A stretch of DNA of 64,000 nt. It comes from Parasphingorhabdus sp. (GTDB lineage: Bacteria > Pseudomonadota > Alphaproteobacteria > Sphingomonadales > Sphingomonadaceae). The notes beneath the pieces were generated by a model, which saw nothing but the letters and a program-made list of their open reading frames with translations, was not told the DNA's origin and made no database searches. A program made the translations under genes and the position numbers. Shown one piece after another: positions 42,766 to 51,120 of the stretch (positions are counted from its first letter, which is position 1; each line of letters begins with the position of its first letter). The stretch spans positions 62,001-126,000 of the forward strand of contig JAUCYS010000008.1 in the NCBI GenBank assembly GCA_030373505.1. Direction: 5' to 3'.

Positions 42766-43809
42766 TTAGGCCGCCTCGGGAATCATTTCCCTGTGGTCAT
42801 GGTCCTGATTCCCGCTGAGAGTCATGGCTTTATCCATTTTCTGGAAATGCTTGGCCCGATATTCACGCGGTGGCATGCCGTAATTTGCCTTGAACATTCG
42901 GCTGAAATGAGCCGCGCTTTTGAAACCGGACATATAGGCGATCTCGTGAATGGGATAATCCCTTGTCTTCGGCGAGATGAGCCAGTCCCTGGCTTTCGGC
43001 AGCCGGTTGCTCCAGACCAGTTCGGAAAAGGACGTATTCACGGCCTTCAGGAGGAAGCACAAATAGCGCGGCGAAATACCGCAAGAGATGGCCACCTTGT
43101 CATAGCTGAGCTCCGGATCGGAAAGATTCTTCAGGATGAAGCTCTCGATATCGCTAAGCCGGCGATCGACCAATGTCTGGCGTTTGGGCATGTTGATATC
43201 ACTGTTGCGCAAAAGCTTGGCAACGGCTTCCAGCAGTGCATGGGACAGGTTCTCCGCAATGTCGTTGCCCAGCGTGGATCCATGTTTCACGATAACGTCG
43301 AACAACTCGCGAACCATCTCTCCATCGATCGATTCGAGCGGGAATGGATCCGAAAAGCGATCTGCTTCCTGCAGATGGCTGCTGAAAATATCTGGCGGTA
43401 TCAATATTTGATAAGAAAAATGGTTGGCTTCCGGAGAGCTTTTCAGGGATGCCGTGAAGGGAACATTGGAATCCAGCAATCCTGCCTGTCCGGCCAGAAT
43501 TTCGGTGGTCCCGCTCCCTCTCACTATTTTTACGGAGCCGCTGTTGACGATCCACAGCACACGCAAGCCTACGTGATTTTTGCGGACATGATGAGGCCGT
43601 CGCCGGAAGGTCACCTCATCTCGCGTGGTGATTCTGGTAATGGAAAGGGGAGAACTGAGCGCCTTTTCCATCTCGACGTCCCGGAAGTCGCCGGAGGCAC
43701 TCTCCAGGTCGCCGTCATAGAATTCTCGTCGCACGATCGCGGAATAGGCATTGTAGGCAGCCATAGTCGGCGCCGAACGCATCGATGTACCCGAAAAGAT
43801 CTTTTCCAT
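42766..43809 (-). CDS. AraC-family transcriptional regulator
   Basis: 347 residues. An N-terminal AraC-binding-like domain (about 20-220, with LRVLWIVNSGSVKIV and AGQAGLLDSNVPF) is followed by two helix-turn-helix motifs at the C-terminus (SYDKVAISCGISPRYLCFLL and HEIAYMSGFKSAAHFSRMFKANYG), ending PPREYRAKHF. A strong GGAGGACTG site precedes ATG 43809. It is the first gene of the minus-strand operon that ends at the 37871 terminator. Direct repeats in the 369-base gap upstream (44064-44094) suit an AraC-type site and may control the reductase gene at 44179 and the operon itself. Confidence 0.92.
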   Translation of the reverse strand: MEKIFSGTSMRSAPTMAAYNAYSAIVRREFYDGDLESASGDFRDVEMEKALSSPLSITRITTRDEVTFRRRPHHVRKNHVGLRVLWIVNSGSVKIVRGSGTTEILAGQAGLLDSNVPFTASLKSSPEANHFSYQILIPPDIFSSHLQEADRFSDPFPLESIDGEMVRELFDVIVKHGSTLGNDIAENLSHALLEAVAKLLRNSDINMPKRQTLVDRRLSDIESFILKNLSDPELSYDKVAISCGISPRYLCFLLKAVNTSFSELVWSNRLPKARDWLISPKTRDYPIHEIAYMSGFKSAAHFSRMFKANYGMPPREYRAKHFQKMDKAMTLSGNQDHDHREMIPEAA

Positions 43810-43933
43810 TTCAGTCCTCCTATCCATTGATACCATTATTATTATGATTGCATCGCAGAGCGATCCGGAAAGGGGCGTTTCGCCCTTCCCTCGGAACAGA
43901 CATCCATCATCTGCAATCAACTATGGTTGTTTC

Positions 43934-43949
43934 GTGAATGATTATTCAC
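43934..43949. promoter_or_regulatory. Inverted repeat GTGAAT-GATT-ATTCAC
   Basis: A perfect 6-bp palindrome with a 4-base spacer, 125 bases upstream of the AraC start. An operator for a dimeric regulator, or the symmetrical part of the AraC promoter, is possible. Confidence 0.35.
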
Positions 43950-44063
43950 CATCATGAATTTAGAGTCAAGAGCGGATAATCAAACGGGATATCACCGTGA
44001 CAAAAAAGACCGCATTACCAACCGATAACAGCAGCGAACGGGGCATCGCGACGAGACGGCCGG

Positions 44064-44094
44064 CTATTGACCGTGTCTGAAATCACTATTGACC
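44064..44094 (+). promoter_or_regulatory. Direct repeats CTATTGACC, 22 bases apart (candidate AraC site)
   Basis: CTATTGACC occurs at 44064-44072 and 44086-44094, exactly 22 bases (two helical turns) apart, 85 bases before the reductase start. This repeat geometry is what AraC-family proteins typically bind. The adjacent AraC gene makes the assignment reasonable but unproven. Confidence 0.5.
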
Positions 44095-44178
44095 AGCAGC
44101 CGTTACACCATGGCTGCTTTCTCAATGTCCGTCCATGATTAGCTAACTCATGAATCTGTAAATTTTAGGAAGAATAGT

Positions 44179-45180
44179 GTGAAGTGTTTCGAAATTGCAG
44201 CAAATCCATCGATCGCTTCTCTGGGCTCCGTCGAACGGGATCAGGTCGAGCCGTCCGGCGATGATCTGCTGGTTCGCATCGAAGCCAGTTCTCTCAATTT
44301 CCATGACTATCTGGTCGTAACGGGCGCGATCAAGGTCGCGCCTGGCCGGGTGCCACTTTCGGATGGTGTTGGCATTGTCGAAGAATGCGGCCCAGACTCG
44401 ACCCGTTTCAGGCCGGGAGACAGGGTCATGGGTACCTTTTTTGCCGACTGGCCCGACGGACCGCCAACCGCTGCCGGAACGGGAAGGATGCTGGGAGACC
44501 ATGTCGACGGGTTCGCATCGCGCTATGTCACGATGTCAGAGAAACGCTTCACGCGCGCGCCAGCGGGACTCAGCCCTGCCGAGGCCGCTACCCTGCCTTG
44601 TGCAGGCCTGACTGCCTGGCGGGCGACCGTGATTGAAGGCAATATCAAGCCTGGCGACACCGTTCTGGTCCAGGGGACCGGCGGCGTGTCGGTTTTTGCG
44701 GCGCAGTTTGCCCGGATGGCCGGGGCCAGGGTGATCGCCACATCCTCTTCGGCCGAGAAGGGGGAGAGGATGAAGGCGCTAGGGGTCGAGGAAGTCGTCA
44801 ACTACAGGGAAAATCCTGAATGGGGCGATACAGTGAAGCAGCTCAGCGACGGCGGCGTGGATCATCTGGTCGAGGTCGCCGGAGGAGATCTTGCACAGTC
44901 TCTCCAGGCGCTGCGGGTTGACGGCAGCCTGTGCCTTGTCGGCGCGTTGACCAGGCAACCCATCGCGTTCCCGGCGCCGTATATGATATACGGCAATCTT
45001 CATGTCTCCGGAATTACCGTGGGAAGCCGGCAGCAGCAGCTTGATATGGTCAAGGCCGTTGAAACCGGCGGATTGCGTCCGGTGATCGATTCCGTTCACT
45101 CTTTCCATGATTTGCCAGAGGCTTTTGGAGCGCTGAAGCAACAAAGGCACTTTGGCAAAATTGCCATAGAATACGACTAA
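44179..45180 (+). CDS. Medium-chain NAD(P)-dependent oxidoreductase (quinone-oxidoreductase-like)
   Basis: 333 residues from a GTG start with AGGAAG six bases upstream. The GroES-like domain (SLNFHDYLVVTGAIK, LSDGVGIVEECG) and Rossmann domain (VQGTGGVSVFAAQFARMAGA, with AlaThr-type NADPH pocket ATSSSAEKGERMK) identify an MDR reductase without zinc ligands. Such proteins reduce quinones or conjugated enones, or act as alcohol dehydrogenases. It is divergent from the AraC operon across the 369-base region with direct repeats, and is followed by the IclR gene. It is probably AraC-regulated. Confidence 0.88.
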   Translation: MKCFEIAANPSIASLGSVERDQVEPSGDDLLVRIEASSLNFHDYLVVTGAIKVAPGRVPLSDGVGIVEECGPDSTRFRPGDRVMGTFFADWPDGPPTAAGTGRMLGDHVDGFASRYVTMSEKRFTRAPAGLSPAEAATLPCAGLTAWRATVIEGNIKPGDTVLVQGTGGVSVFAAQFARMAGARVIATSSSAEKGERMKALGVEEVVNYRENPEWGDTVKQLSDGGVDHLVEVAGGDLAQSLQALRVDGSLCLVGALTRQPIAFPAPYMIYGNLHVSGITVGSRQQQLDMVKAVETGGLRPVIDSVHSFHDLPEAFGALKQQRHFGKIAIEYD

Positions 45181-45190
45181 TCTAAGATTA
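45178..45190. promoter_or_regulatory. Palindrome TAATCT-A-AGATTA
   Basis: A perfect 13-base palindrome overlapping the reductase stop codon. Its half-site AATCT/AGATT recurs in the 45309-45324 repeat, so both may bind one regulator, the IclR protein encoded next being the obvious candidate. Confidence 0.35.
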
Positions 45191-45308
45191 TTCTGGAACG
45201 AAAACGCACGGTTGGCTAGTCGGGCGAGGGGGGTGGCGAACGTAAATGGATAGACGAGGCAAGCGAAAATGAAATCAGGGGCAGAAGCAAACGGCGAAAA
45301 AAAGGCAG

Positions 45309-45324
45309 AATCTACCTTTAGATT
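45309..45324. promoter_or_regulatory. Inverted repeat AATCTA-CCTT-TAGATT (candidate IclR operator)
   Basis: A perfect 6-bp inverted repeat with a 4-base spacer, 60 bases before the chosen IclR start. It shares half-sites with the palindrome at 45178. IclR proteins commonly bind near their own promoters as dimers or tetramers. The nearby ATG at 45327 has no ribosome site and sits on the repeat, supporting the downstream start. Confidence 0.4.
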
Positions 45325-45383
45325 ATATGCCCAATCCGGGGTCAGAGCATATATTGTTTCGAGCCAGGTTTTTGGACCCGGTC

Positions 45384-46163
45384 ATGGGCGATAAGCAAGC
45401 GACTGCCGCCGTCAAAAAGCCGAGCACAGTCGTACAAACCATCCTCATCTTGCGCCTTCTTGCCACCATGCGCAGGCCAATGGGTGTGAACGCGATTGCG
45501 CGCGAATTGGGCATCGCGCCAAGTTCCTGTTTCAAAATCCTCAAGCAACTGCATGAAGAGAGCTTTGCGGAATTTGACCCTGACACGAAATGCTACACGC
45601 TTGGCGGCGGCGCTGCGCTCCTCGCGTCCCGCGCCCTCGATCCCCAGAATATATTCTCCCAGCTTCACTCGGAGCTGGAAAGATTTGCCGTGGCTTACGA
45701 TGTTTCCATCGGGTTCTGGCGGCGCGTGGCGGACAACCGGATCATCCTGATGGGATTTATCGAAACGCAGAGCCTCATGCGCATCCACATGTCGATCGGC
45801 CAAAGAGTCCCGATGCTGGTGGGTGCCGTGGGTCGCGCCTTTGCAGCCGAGCTGGGTCTGACGAACGAGCAAATCGAAAGCGAATTCGCAAAACTGCGCT
45901 GGCAGCGGCCTCCCAGCATGGCCGATTTCCAGGAGGATATCGAACTTTGCCGCCGTCGCGGCTATGCGGTGGATCGCAACAATTTCGACGCCGGCGTGAC
46001 GACCGTTGCGGTTGCTCTTTCCGACGCGCAGGACCATTTGCGCTATGGAATCTCTGCGATCCGGTTCAGCGCGAATGAATCGGAACCGGATACGCACGAA
46101 ATTGGTGCGGCTCTGGTCGAGCTGAAGCAAAATCTGGTCCGCCGCTGGCAACAGCAGAGATAA
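45384..46163 (+). CDS. IclR-family transcriptional regulator
   Basis: 259 residues from ATG 45384 (frame open from 45327). A winged helix-turn-helix (STVVQTILILRLLATMRRP, then GVNAIARELGIAPSSCFKIL) is followed by the IclR effector domain (SIGQRVPMLVGAVGRAFAAEL, CRRRGYAVDRNNFDAGVTTVAV). The ligand is unknown; family members sense aromatic or aliphatic acids. It converges on the racemase gene, 53 bases apart. The AATCTA/TAGATT palindromes nearby may be its sites. Confidence 0.9.
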   Translation: MGDKQATAAVKKPSTVVQTILILRLLATMRRPMGVNAIARELGIAPSSCFKILKQLHEESFAEFDPDTKCYTLGGGAALLASRALDPQNIFSQLHSELERFAVAYDVSIGFWRRVADNRIILMGFIETQSLMRIHMSIGQRVPMLVGAVGRAFAAELGLTNEQIESEFAKLRWQRPPSMADFQEDIELCRRRGYAVDRNNFDAGVTTVAVALSDAQDHLRYGISAIRFSANESEPDTHEIGAALVELKQNLVRRWQQQR

Positions 46164-46216
46164 TCTTCGCTATTTTACCGGCACCGACCGCACAATGCAG
46201 TGCCCGTCCGCTCAAC

Positions 46217-47314
46217 TCAGGTCCATTCCGACAGAATATCTTCGGCCAACCACTGTTTATCCGATGGCGCCCACTGGACTGTAGCCGGAGTGCCTGAAAA
46301 GCGCGGTGCGGGGGCTACCTGCCGAACGCCGCCCACGTCGACAAACACCTCGCGAGCAACCTGATGCGGGTGGCTTGGCACCTCTTCCAAGGCAAGAACA
46401 GGGGCAAAGCAGACATCGGTGCCTTCCATGATCTCGCACCATTCGTCGCGCGTTCTGGTGCGAAAAATCTCGCGCAGCGTTTCGCGCATCTCCGGCCATT
46501 TGCTGCGATCCATCTGCTGATGGGACAGCTTTTCCGCCGCGCCGGTCTTTTCGAGAAGCAAGGCGTAAAATTGTGGCTCGATCGATCCGATCGCAACGAA
46601 CTTGCCATCGGCACATTCATAATTTCCATAGAAATGCGCGCCGCCATCAAGCAAATTCGCTTCGCGCTGATCTTTCCAGTCGCCGCTTCCGCGCATATCG
46701 TGAAAGAGCGTGCCGAGATAGGTTGCGCAATCGGTCATCGCGACATCGACCACCTGGCCCTTGCCGGTCGTTCGGGCGTGAATCAGCGCCGAAAGCATGC
46801 CGGCGATCAGGAACATCGAGCCGCCGCCATAGTCGGCGCCGAGATTGAGCGGCGGCACCGGTCTCTCTTCTGGCCCGATCGCGTGGAGCAGGCCGGTGAG
46901 AGCGAAATAGTTGATGTCGTGGCCTGCGGCCTGCGCCAGTGGCCCATATTGCCCCCATCCTGTCATCCGCCCGTAAACAAGCGCGGGATTGCGGGCCAGC
47001 ATCACATCGGGACCCAGTCCCAGCCGCTCCATGACGCCCGGCCGGTTGCCTTCGAATATAATGTCGGCTTTCTCTATAAGACTCAGGCAGGTCTCGACCG
47101 CTTCTGGCGTTTTCAGGTTCAGGCCGATGCGTTTGCGCCCTCTGGCATCGCTTCTTGTCGCTCGCGGTGCCGGCGCGCCGTCGCGGGCGATTTCAACAAC
47201 CTCCGCGCCGAGGTCGGATAGCACCATGCCGGCGAAGGGCCCGGGCCCAAGTCCTGCAAATTCGATTACTTTAACGCCAGCCAGTGGTCCGCTTGCCATA
47301 TATTTGTCCTTCAT
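46217..47314 (-). CDS. Alpha-methylacyl-CoA racemase (family III CoA-transferase fold)
   Basis: 365 residues. The catalytic triad of alpha-methylacyl-CoA racemase is preserved: His132 (AGHDINYFALTG), Asp161 (NLGADYGGG) and Glu246 (GSIEPQFY). The His-to-Asp distance is 29 residues and Asp-to-Glu 85; the Mycobacterium enzyme has His126/Asp156/Glu241, 30 and 85 apart. The N-terminus GVKVIEFAGLGPGPFAGMVLSDLGAEVV also matches. The enzyme epimerises the 2-methyl centre of acyl-CoAs so that beta-oxidation dehydrogenases accept it. The start at 47314 has GGAGAA upstream; an ATG at 47299 is possible. It points to a substrate with a methyl-branched side chain. CoA transferases of this fold (BaiF) are the alternative. 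Confidence 0.9.
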   Translation of the reverse strand: MKDKYMASGPLAGVKVIEFAGLGPGPFAGMVLSDLGAEVVEIARDGAPAPRATRSDARGRKRIGLNLKTPEAVETCLSLIEKADIIFEGNRPGVMERLGLGPDVMLARNPALVYGRMTGWGQYGPLAQAAGHDINYFALTGLLHAIGPEERPVPPLNLGADYGGGSMFLIAGMLSALIHARTTGKGQVVDVAMTDCATYLGTLFHDMRGSGDWKDQREANLLDGGAHFYGNYECADGKFVAIGSIEPQFYALLLEKTGAAEKLSHQQMDRSKWPEMRETLREIFRTRTRDEWCEIMEGTDVCFAPVLALEEVPSHPHQVAREVFVDVGGVRQVAPAPRFSGTPATVQWAPSDKQWLAEDILSEWT

Positions 47315-47628
47315 CGCTTTCTCCGCGTCGGGACGGCAGCGACATATGTTCGCCATCACCCGCCCCTCTGCGTGCCCGTCGGCATCCTGATGGGAATGCT
47401 ATATAGGGGATGAACGGCAAACATCCGTTTCCGCCACTTGCAAGCGCGCTGGTCCTCAGCGGTAATGAAACGGCTCCGGATCTTTCCTCGCTGTCCTGCG
47501 GAGAAGGCCGAGCCGTGCACCTCCCCCTTTGTCTGCTCTTAACTTCCCCTTGTGCTCCAACTGCAATCCGCGCCTGCCGCCTTGTCATCCCCTCTGCATC
47601 GGGACCATGGCCGTTTCAGGAGCGAAGA
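47315..47628. other. 314-base divergent intergenic region
   Basis: It lies between the racemase gene (minus) and the kinase gene (plus). An in-frame open segment upstream of the kinase start (from 47410) has no ribosome site and looks non-coding. No clear promoter boxes, repeats or hairpins were found. Confidence 0.4.
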
Positions 47629-48687
47629 ATGACCCGAACCAATGCAGATATTTCCGACCTGCCTCTCGATCTGGATGCGATAGCGATCTGGCTTCGGGAA
47701 CATGGTGCCATGGGCGATCATCAGATGGAGAACCCCCGGCTGCTGGCCGGTGGCAGCCAGAATATCGTCCTCCGTTTCGGCTGGGGAGGGCGGGATTGCG
47801 TGCTGCGTCATCCGCCGGCAAAGCCCCGTCCCAACAGCAACAAGCTGCTGACAAGGGAAATACGCGTTCTGTCAGCGCTGGAGGGTTCTGCAGTGCCGCA
47901 TCCGCACCTGCTTGCGACATCCACCGATCTGTCGGTGACGGGAACAGTCTTTTACGTAATGGAAGCCGTCGACGGTTTTAATCCGACTGTCGAGAGTCCG
48001 GTCGCAGTCAGGCAGGAACCTGCGCTGAGAAACCGGATGGGGCTGGAACTGATGGATGCACTCGCGGCCTTGTCGCGCATTGATCCGGTTGCGGCTGGCC
48101 TTTCCGACTTCGGCAAGCTGGATGGATTTCTGGAGCGTCAGGTCGCGCGCTGGGCTAGCGAGCTCGACAGCTACGGCCGGTTTGAAGGCTGGGACGGGCC
48201 GGCGGCGCTTGGCGATGTCGGGAGCGTCGGCAAATGGCTGACGGACCATTGTCCGAACGCCATGCAGCCGGGGATCATCCACGGTGACTATCACATCGGC
48301 AACGGCATCTTCGGGGAAGACGGGCAGCTGCGCGCAGTGGTCGATTGGGAAATGTCGACTCTGGGCGATCCGCTGGTCGATCTTGGCCGAATCCTGATCA
48401 GTTGGCCCGACGGCAAATCGGTCAGACCCCATACAATGCGGGTGGACCCGCTCGAGGGCTATCCGTCACGCAGTGAAATGGTCGCACGCTATGCCGAACG
48501 GTCCGGCCGTCGCCTTGATGATTTGCCCTGGTTTGAAGTTCTCGCTTGTTACAAGCTGGGTCTGATCCTGGAAGGCAGTCATGCGCGGGCGCAGGCGGGT
48601 CTCGCCGACATGGCAACGGGGCAGCGCCTGCATGCTTCCGCCATAGCATTGCTCGATGAAGCGAGAAAGATCATCGCGGATGTCTGA
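47629..48687 (+). CDS. APH-fold kinase of the ACAD10/ACAD11 (LvaA-like) type
   Basis: 352 residues. [13 protein letters not shown] (39-51) and VLRHPPAKP form the nucleotide loop; the catalytic loop [10 protein letters not shown] ends at 225 (HGDxxxxN) and the metal segment [10 protein letters not shown] starts at 239. The protein follows the N-terminal domain of mammalian ACAD10/ACAD11 and of bacterial LvaA segment by segment ([19 protein letters not shown]). Those kinases phosphorylate 4-hydroxyacyl-CoAs. AGGAG precedes the ATG. The adjacent ACAD11-like dehydrogenase 29 bases downstream makes a functional pair. It may handle a gamma-hydroxylated acyl-CoA made by the oxygenases. Confidence 0.9.
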   Translation: MTRTNADISDLPLDLDAIAIWLREHGAMGDHQMENPRLLAGGSQNIVLRFGWGGRDCVLRHPPAKPRPNSNKLLTREIRVLSALEGSAVPHPHLLATSTDLSVTGTVFYVMEAVDGFNPTVESPVAVRQEPALRNRMGLELMDALAALSRIDPVAAGLSDFGKLDGFLERQVARWASELDSYGRFEGWDGPAALGDVGSVGKWLTDHCPNAMQPGIIHGDYHIGNGIFGEDGQLRAVVDWEMSTLGDPLVDLGRILISWPDGKSVRPHTMRVDPLEGYPSRSEMVARYAERSGRRLDDLPWFEVLACYKLGLILEGSHARAQAGLADMATGQRLHASAIALLDEARKIIADV

Positions 48688-48716
48688 CAGCCGCCCTTTA
48701 TCAGGAGTTTTTATCA

Positions 48717-49937
48717 GTGAATTTTGACATATCCGAACGCCAGGCCCAATGGCTCGAACGCGTGAAAAGCTTTATGGCCGAACATGTCTATCCTGCGGTG
48801 CCCGCTTATTATGCCGAGCTGGAACAAAATCGCTGGAAGCAGCCGGAAGTCCTACAGGGGCTCAAGAAAAAGGCGAAAGCGGAAGGGCTCTGGAATCTCT
48901 TCATGTGCCCGTCAGACCATGACGAGGGGGATTTCCGGGGGGCAGGGCTGACCAACCTGGAATATGCCCCGCTTGCAGAAGAGATGGGCCGGATTTTCTG
49001 GGTATCCGAAGTGTTCAATTGCAGCGCGCCGGATACCGGCAACATGGACCTGCTGCATCTTTTTGGCACAAGAGAGCAGAAGGAAGACTGGCTGCGCCCG
49101 CTGATGGCGGGTGAAATCCGGTCCGCTTATGCAATGACGGAGCCGGATGTGGCTTCCTCCGATGCCACGAATATGCAGACCGAGATCCGCCGCGATGGCG
49201 ATGAATATGTCATCAATGGGCGCAAATGGTGGATATCGGGTGTGCTTGATCCCCGCTGCAAGATCATGATCGTCATGGGGCGCAGCAATCCTGACGCGCC
49301 CCGGCACCAGACGGCCTCTCAAATCCTCGTGCCGATGGACACTCCTGGCATGACGATCGGCCGCAACATGACCAACTTCGGATATGACGATGCTCCTCAT
49401 GGTCACTGCGATGTAACCTTCGACAATGTGCGCGTCCCGGCCAGCAACATGATTCTGGGGGAAGGGCGCGGGTTCGAGATTTCACAGGGTCGTCTGGGCC
49501 CCGGACGCATCCACCATTGCATGCGCATCATCGGCATGGCCGAGGTGGCGCTGGAAAAAATGGTCCGTCGCCTGATGAGCCGCAGTGCTTTCGGCAAGCG
49601 CATCATCGAACATAGCGTGTGGGAACAGCGCATTGCCAATGCCCGGATCGATATCGAAGCGTCGCGACTGCTTACCCTCAAGGCCGCGGATATGATGGAC
49701 AAGGTGGGCAACAAGGTCGCGCGTCTGGAAATATCGATGATCAAGGTGATGGCGCCGCGCACGGCGCTTGCGATCATCGACGATGCGATACAGGCCTTCG
49801 GGGCCGGCGGACTGGACAGCGACGCGGGAACGGCTGCCCTGTTCGCGCGGGTTCGGGCGCTGCGTATTGCGGACGGACCGGATGAAGTGCACGCCCGCAC
49901 GATCGCGCGTCTGGAACAAAAGAAATATGCCGACTGA
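48717..49937 (+). CDS. ACAD11-like acyl-CoA dehydrogenase
   Basis: 406 residues from a GTG with AGGAG upstream. [35 protein letters not shown] and [16 protein letters not shown] follow the dehydrogenase domain of mammalian ACAD11 and LvaC closely. The catalytic-type Glu in GMAEVALE is present; the medium-chain position reads A-D-G-P. LvaC/ACAD11 convert a 4-phosphoacyl-CoA, eliminating phosphate to give an enoyl-CoA, using the FAD for chemistry other than simple desaturation. Here kinase and dehydrogenase are separate genes, as in bacteria. The DUF2889 gene follows after 64 bases. Confidence 0.9.
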   Translation: MNFDISERQAQWLERVKSFMAEHVYPAVPAYYAELEQNRWKQPEVLQGLKKKAKAEGLWNLFMCPSDHDEGDFRGAGLTNLEYAPLAEEMGRIFWVSEVFNCSAPDTGNMDLLHLFGTREQKEDWLRPLMAGEIRSAYAMTEPDVASSDATNMQTEIRRDGDEYVINGRKWWISGVLDPRCKIMIVMGRSNPDAPRHQTASQILVPMDTPGMTIGRNMTNFGYDDAPHGHCDVTFDNVRVPASNMILGEGRGFEISQGRLGPGRIHHCMRIIGMAEVALEKMVRRLMSRSAFGKRIIEHSVWEQRIANARIDIEASRLLTLKAADMMDKVGNKVARLEISMIKVMAPRTALAIIDDAIQAFGAGGLDSDAGTAALFARVRALRIADGPDEVHARTIARLEQKKYAD

Positions 49938-50001
49938 CCCCTCCGGGGCAATGATGTGATCCGCAAGCTGCCGCGTATCGCGGCAAATCCGAGGGGAATC
50001 T

Positions 50002-50814
50002 GTGACCAATCGAAACCATGGAGACAAGACCGAAGCCGGGAAGGCGGAAAAGAAAGTGTCCGATATCCGGTTTCCCCCCGATCCCGGCTATGGATCGGGT
50101 GTCTACAGGCGTCGCATCCGTCTGACACGCAAAGAGCAGTTCGTGCTGGCGGAGATGGAAGACGATCCGCACGCCATGAAGTGCAAAATCGCGCATGATG
50201 GCGATACCGTCACGGCGGTAGAGGCGGATTTTCGTCATTATCCGTTGACGACATGCCCCGGTGCCATTGCCCCGCTTCGCGAACTCGTCGGCCTGCCCGT
50301 GAATATCTCGACAGCCGATTTTTTCGCCGGCGGCAGAGCGCGAGCAAATTGCACCCATATGCTGGATCTCGCATGGCTGGCCTTGCGTCATGTCGGGCGC
50401 GATCAGGTGGAACTGCATTACGCGATCGACATTCCGGATGAGCAGGGCGGCATAATCCATGCAGTCTTGCTGCGGGACGGTCAGCCCCGTCTTGAGTGGC
50501 GACTGAGTAAGGGTGTTGTCACCACACCCGGCCCGTTTGAGGGGCGCAATCCGCTGAACGGGTTCAACAGATGGGCGATCGGCGCCTTGCAGGAAGACGA
50601 TCTGGAGGCGGCCCTTGTTCTGCAAAAAGGCCTGTTTGTTTCGGGTGCGCGCCGGTTCGACCAGGGTCCCGGTCCCCTGGATCAAGCCGAGCAGACAGGA
50701 TTGGCCGGAATCTGCTTCGGTTATGGCGCCGAACGCATCGCAACCGCACGGCGGTGTGAAAAGGGTCGGCGCGATTTTACCGCCCATCCGGAACGGCTGC
50801 TGAAGTTCCTCTGA
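50002..50814 (+). CDS. DUF2889-domain protein
   Basis: 270 residues from GTG 50002 (GAGGGG upstream). VYRRRIRLTRKEQFVLAEMEDD, FRHYPLTTCPGAIAPLRELVG and ARANCTHMLDLAWLAL are the DUF2889 core; it is about 75 residues shorter than the copy at 26461. The Cys-Thr-His (CTH) motif is shared by both, so it may be important for structure or chemistry. No signal peptide or membrane segment. Function unknown. It follows the kinase/ACAD11-like pair on the same strand and could be the third component of that step; LvaB-like small proteins are not visible here. Confidence 0.82.
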   Translation: MTNRNHGDKTEAGKAEKKVSDIRFPPDPGYGSGVYRRRIRLTRKEQFVLAEMEDDPHAMKCKIAHDGDTVTAVEADFRHYPLTTCPGAIAPLRELVGLPVNISTADFFAGGRARANCTHMLDLAWLALRHVGRDQVELHYAIDIPDEQGGIIHAVLLRDGQPRLEWRLSKGVVTTPGPFEGRNPLNGFNRWAIGALQEDDLEAALVLQKGLFVSGARRFDQGPGPLDQAEQTGLAGICFGYGAERIATARRCEKGRRDFTAHPERLLKFL

Positions 50815-51120
50815 CCCTCCCGGTCTTTTGACTCACAACCTTGTCCGTCGTGCTGCGGCACAGCAGCTGGTCGCTCGCATCCCCGCGCAGAACTGCCGTT
50901 AACGGGCGGTCATCTCTGTAAATTTCTGCCCCGCCAGTCTCCTGCTGTATGTCCCGGATCCCTCTTTCTCTGATGCCCTTCAAGCGTCTTCTCGAGCCTT
51001 CCAGCATCTCTCAAAAAGATATTCACACACGTGATAGTGAGTATTGACAGGGCGACATATCGTGGCGTACATGCTGCCCCAGTTGGTGACAAAGAGCACT
51101 GGCTTGGAGGAGAGGTTCAA
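50815..51120. other. 306-base gap with candidate promoter upstream of the TonB receptor
   Basis: It carries a candidate TetR operator (51021-51042) directly before TTGACA (51044-51049), which would be the -35. The base sequence 17 further on (GTACAT) is a poor -10, so the promoter remains tentative. No terminator for the DUF2889 gene and no additional coding frame were seen. Confidence 0.4.
51021..51042. promoter_or_regulatory. Candidate TetR operator upstream of the TonB receptor
   Basis: ATTCACACACGTGATAGTGAGT shares ATTCAC and GTGAGT half-sites with the palindrome at 57455-57473 downstream of the TetR gene, and lies directly before a TTGACA. A repressor bound here would cover the -35 region. 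Confidence 0.35.

Larger units (their letters stand above)
43810..44178. other. 369-base divergent regulatory region
   Basis: It separates the AraC gene (minus) from the reductase gene (plus). Besides the repeats listed separately (43934-43949 and 44064-44094) it is AT-rich around 43920-43990. No coding frame with a ribosome site is visible. Promoters for both directions must lie here. Confidence 0.5.
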
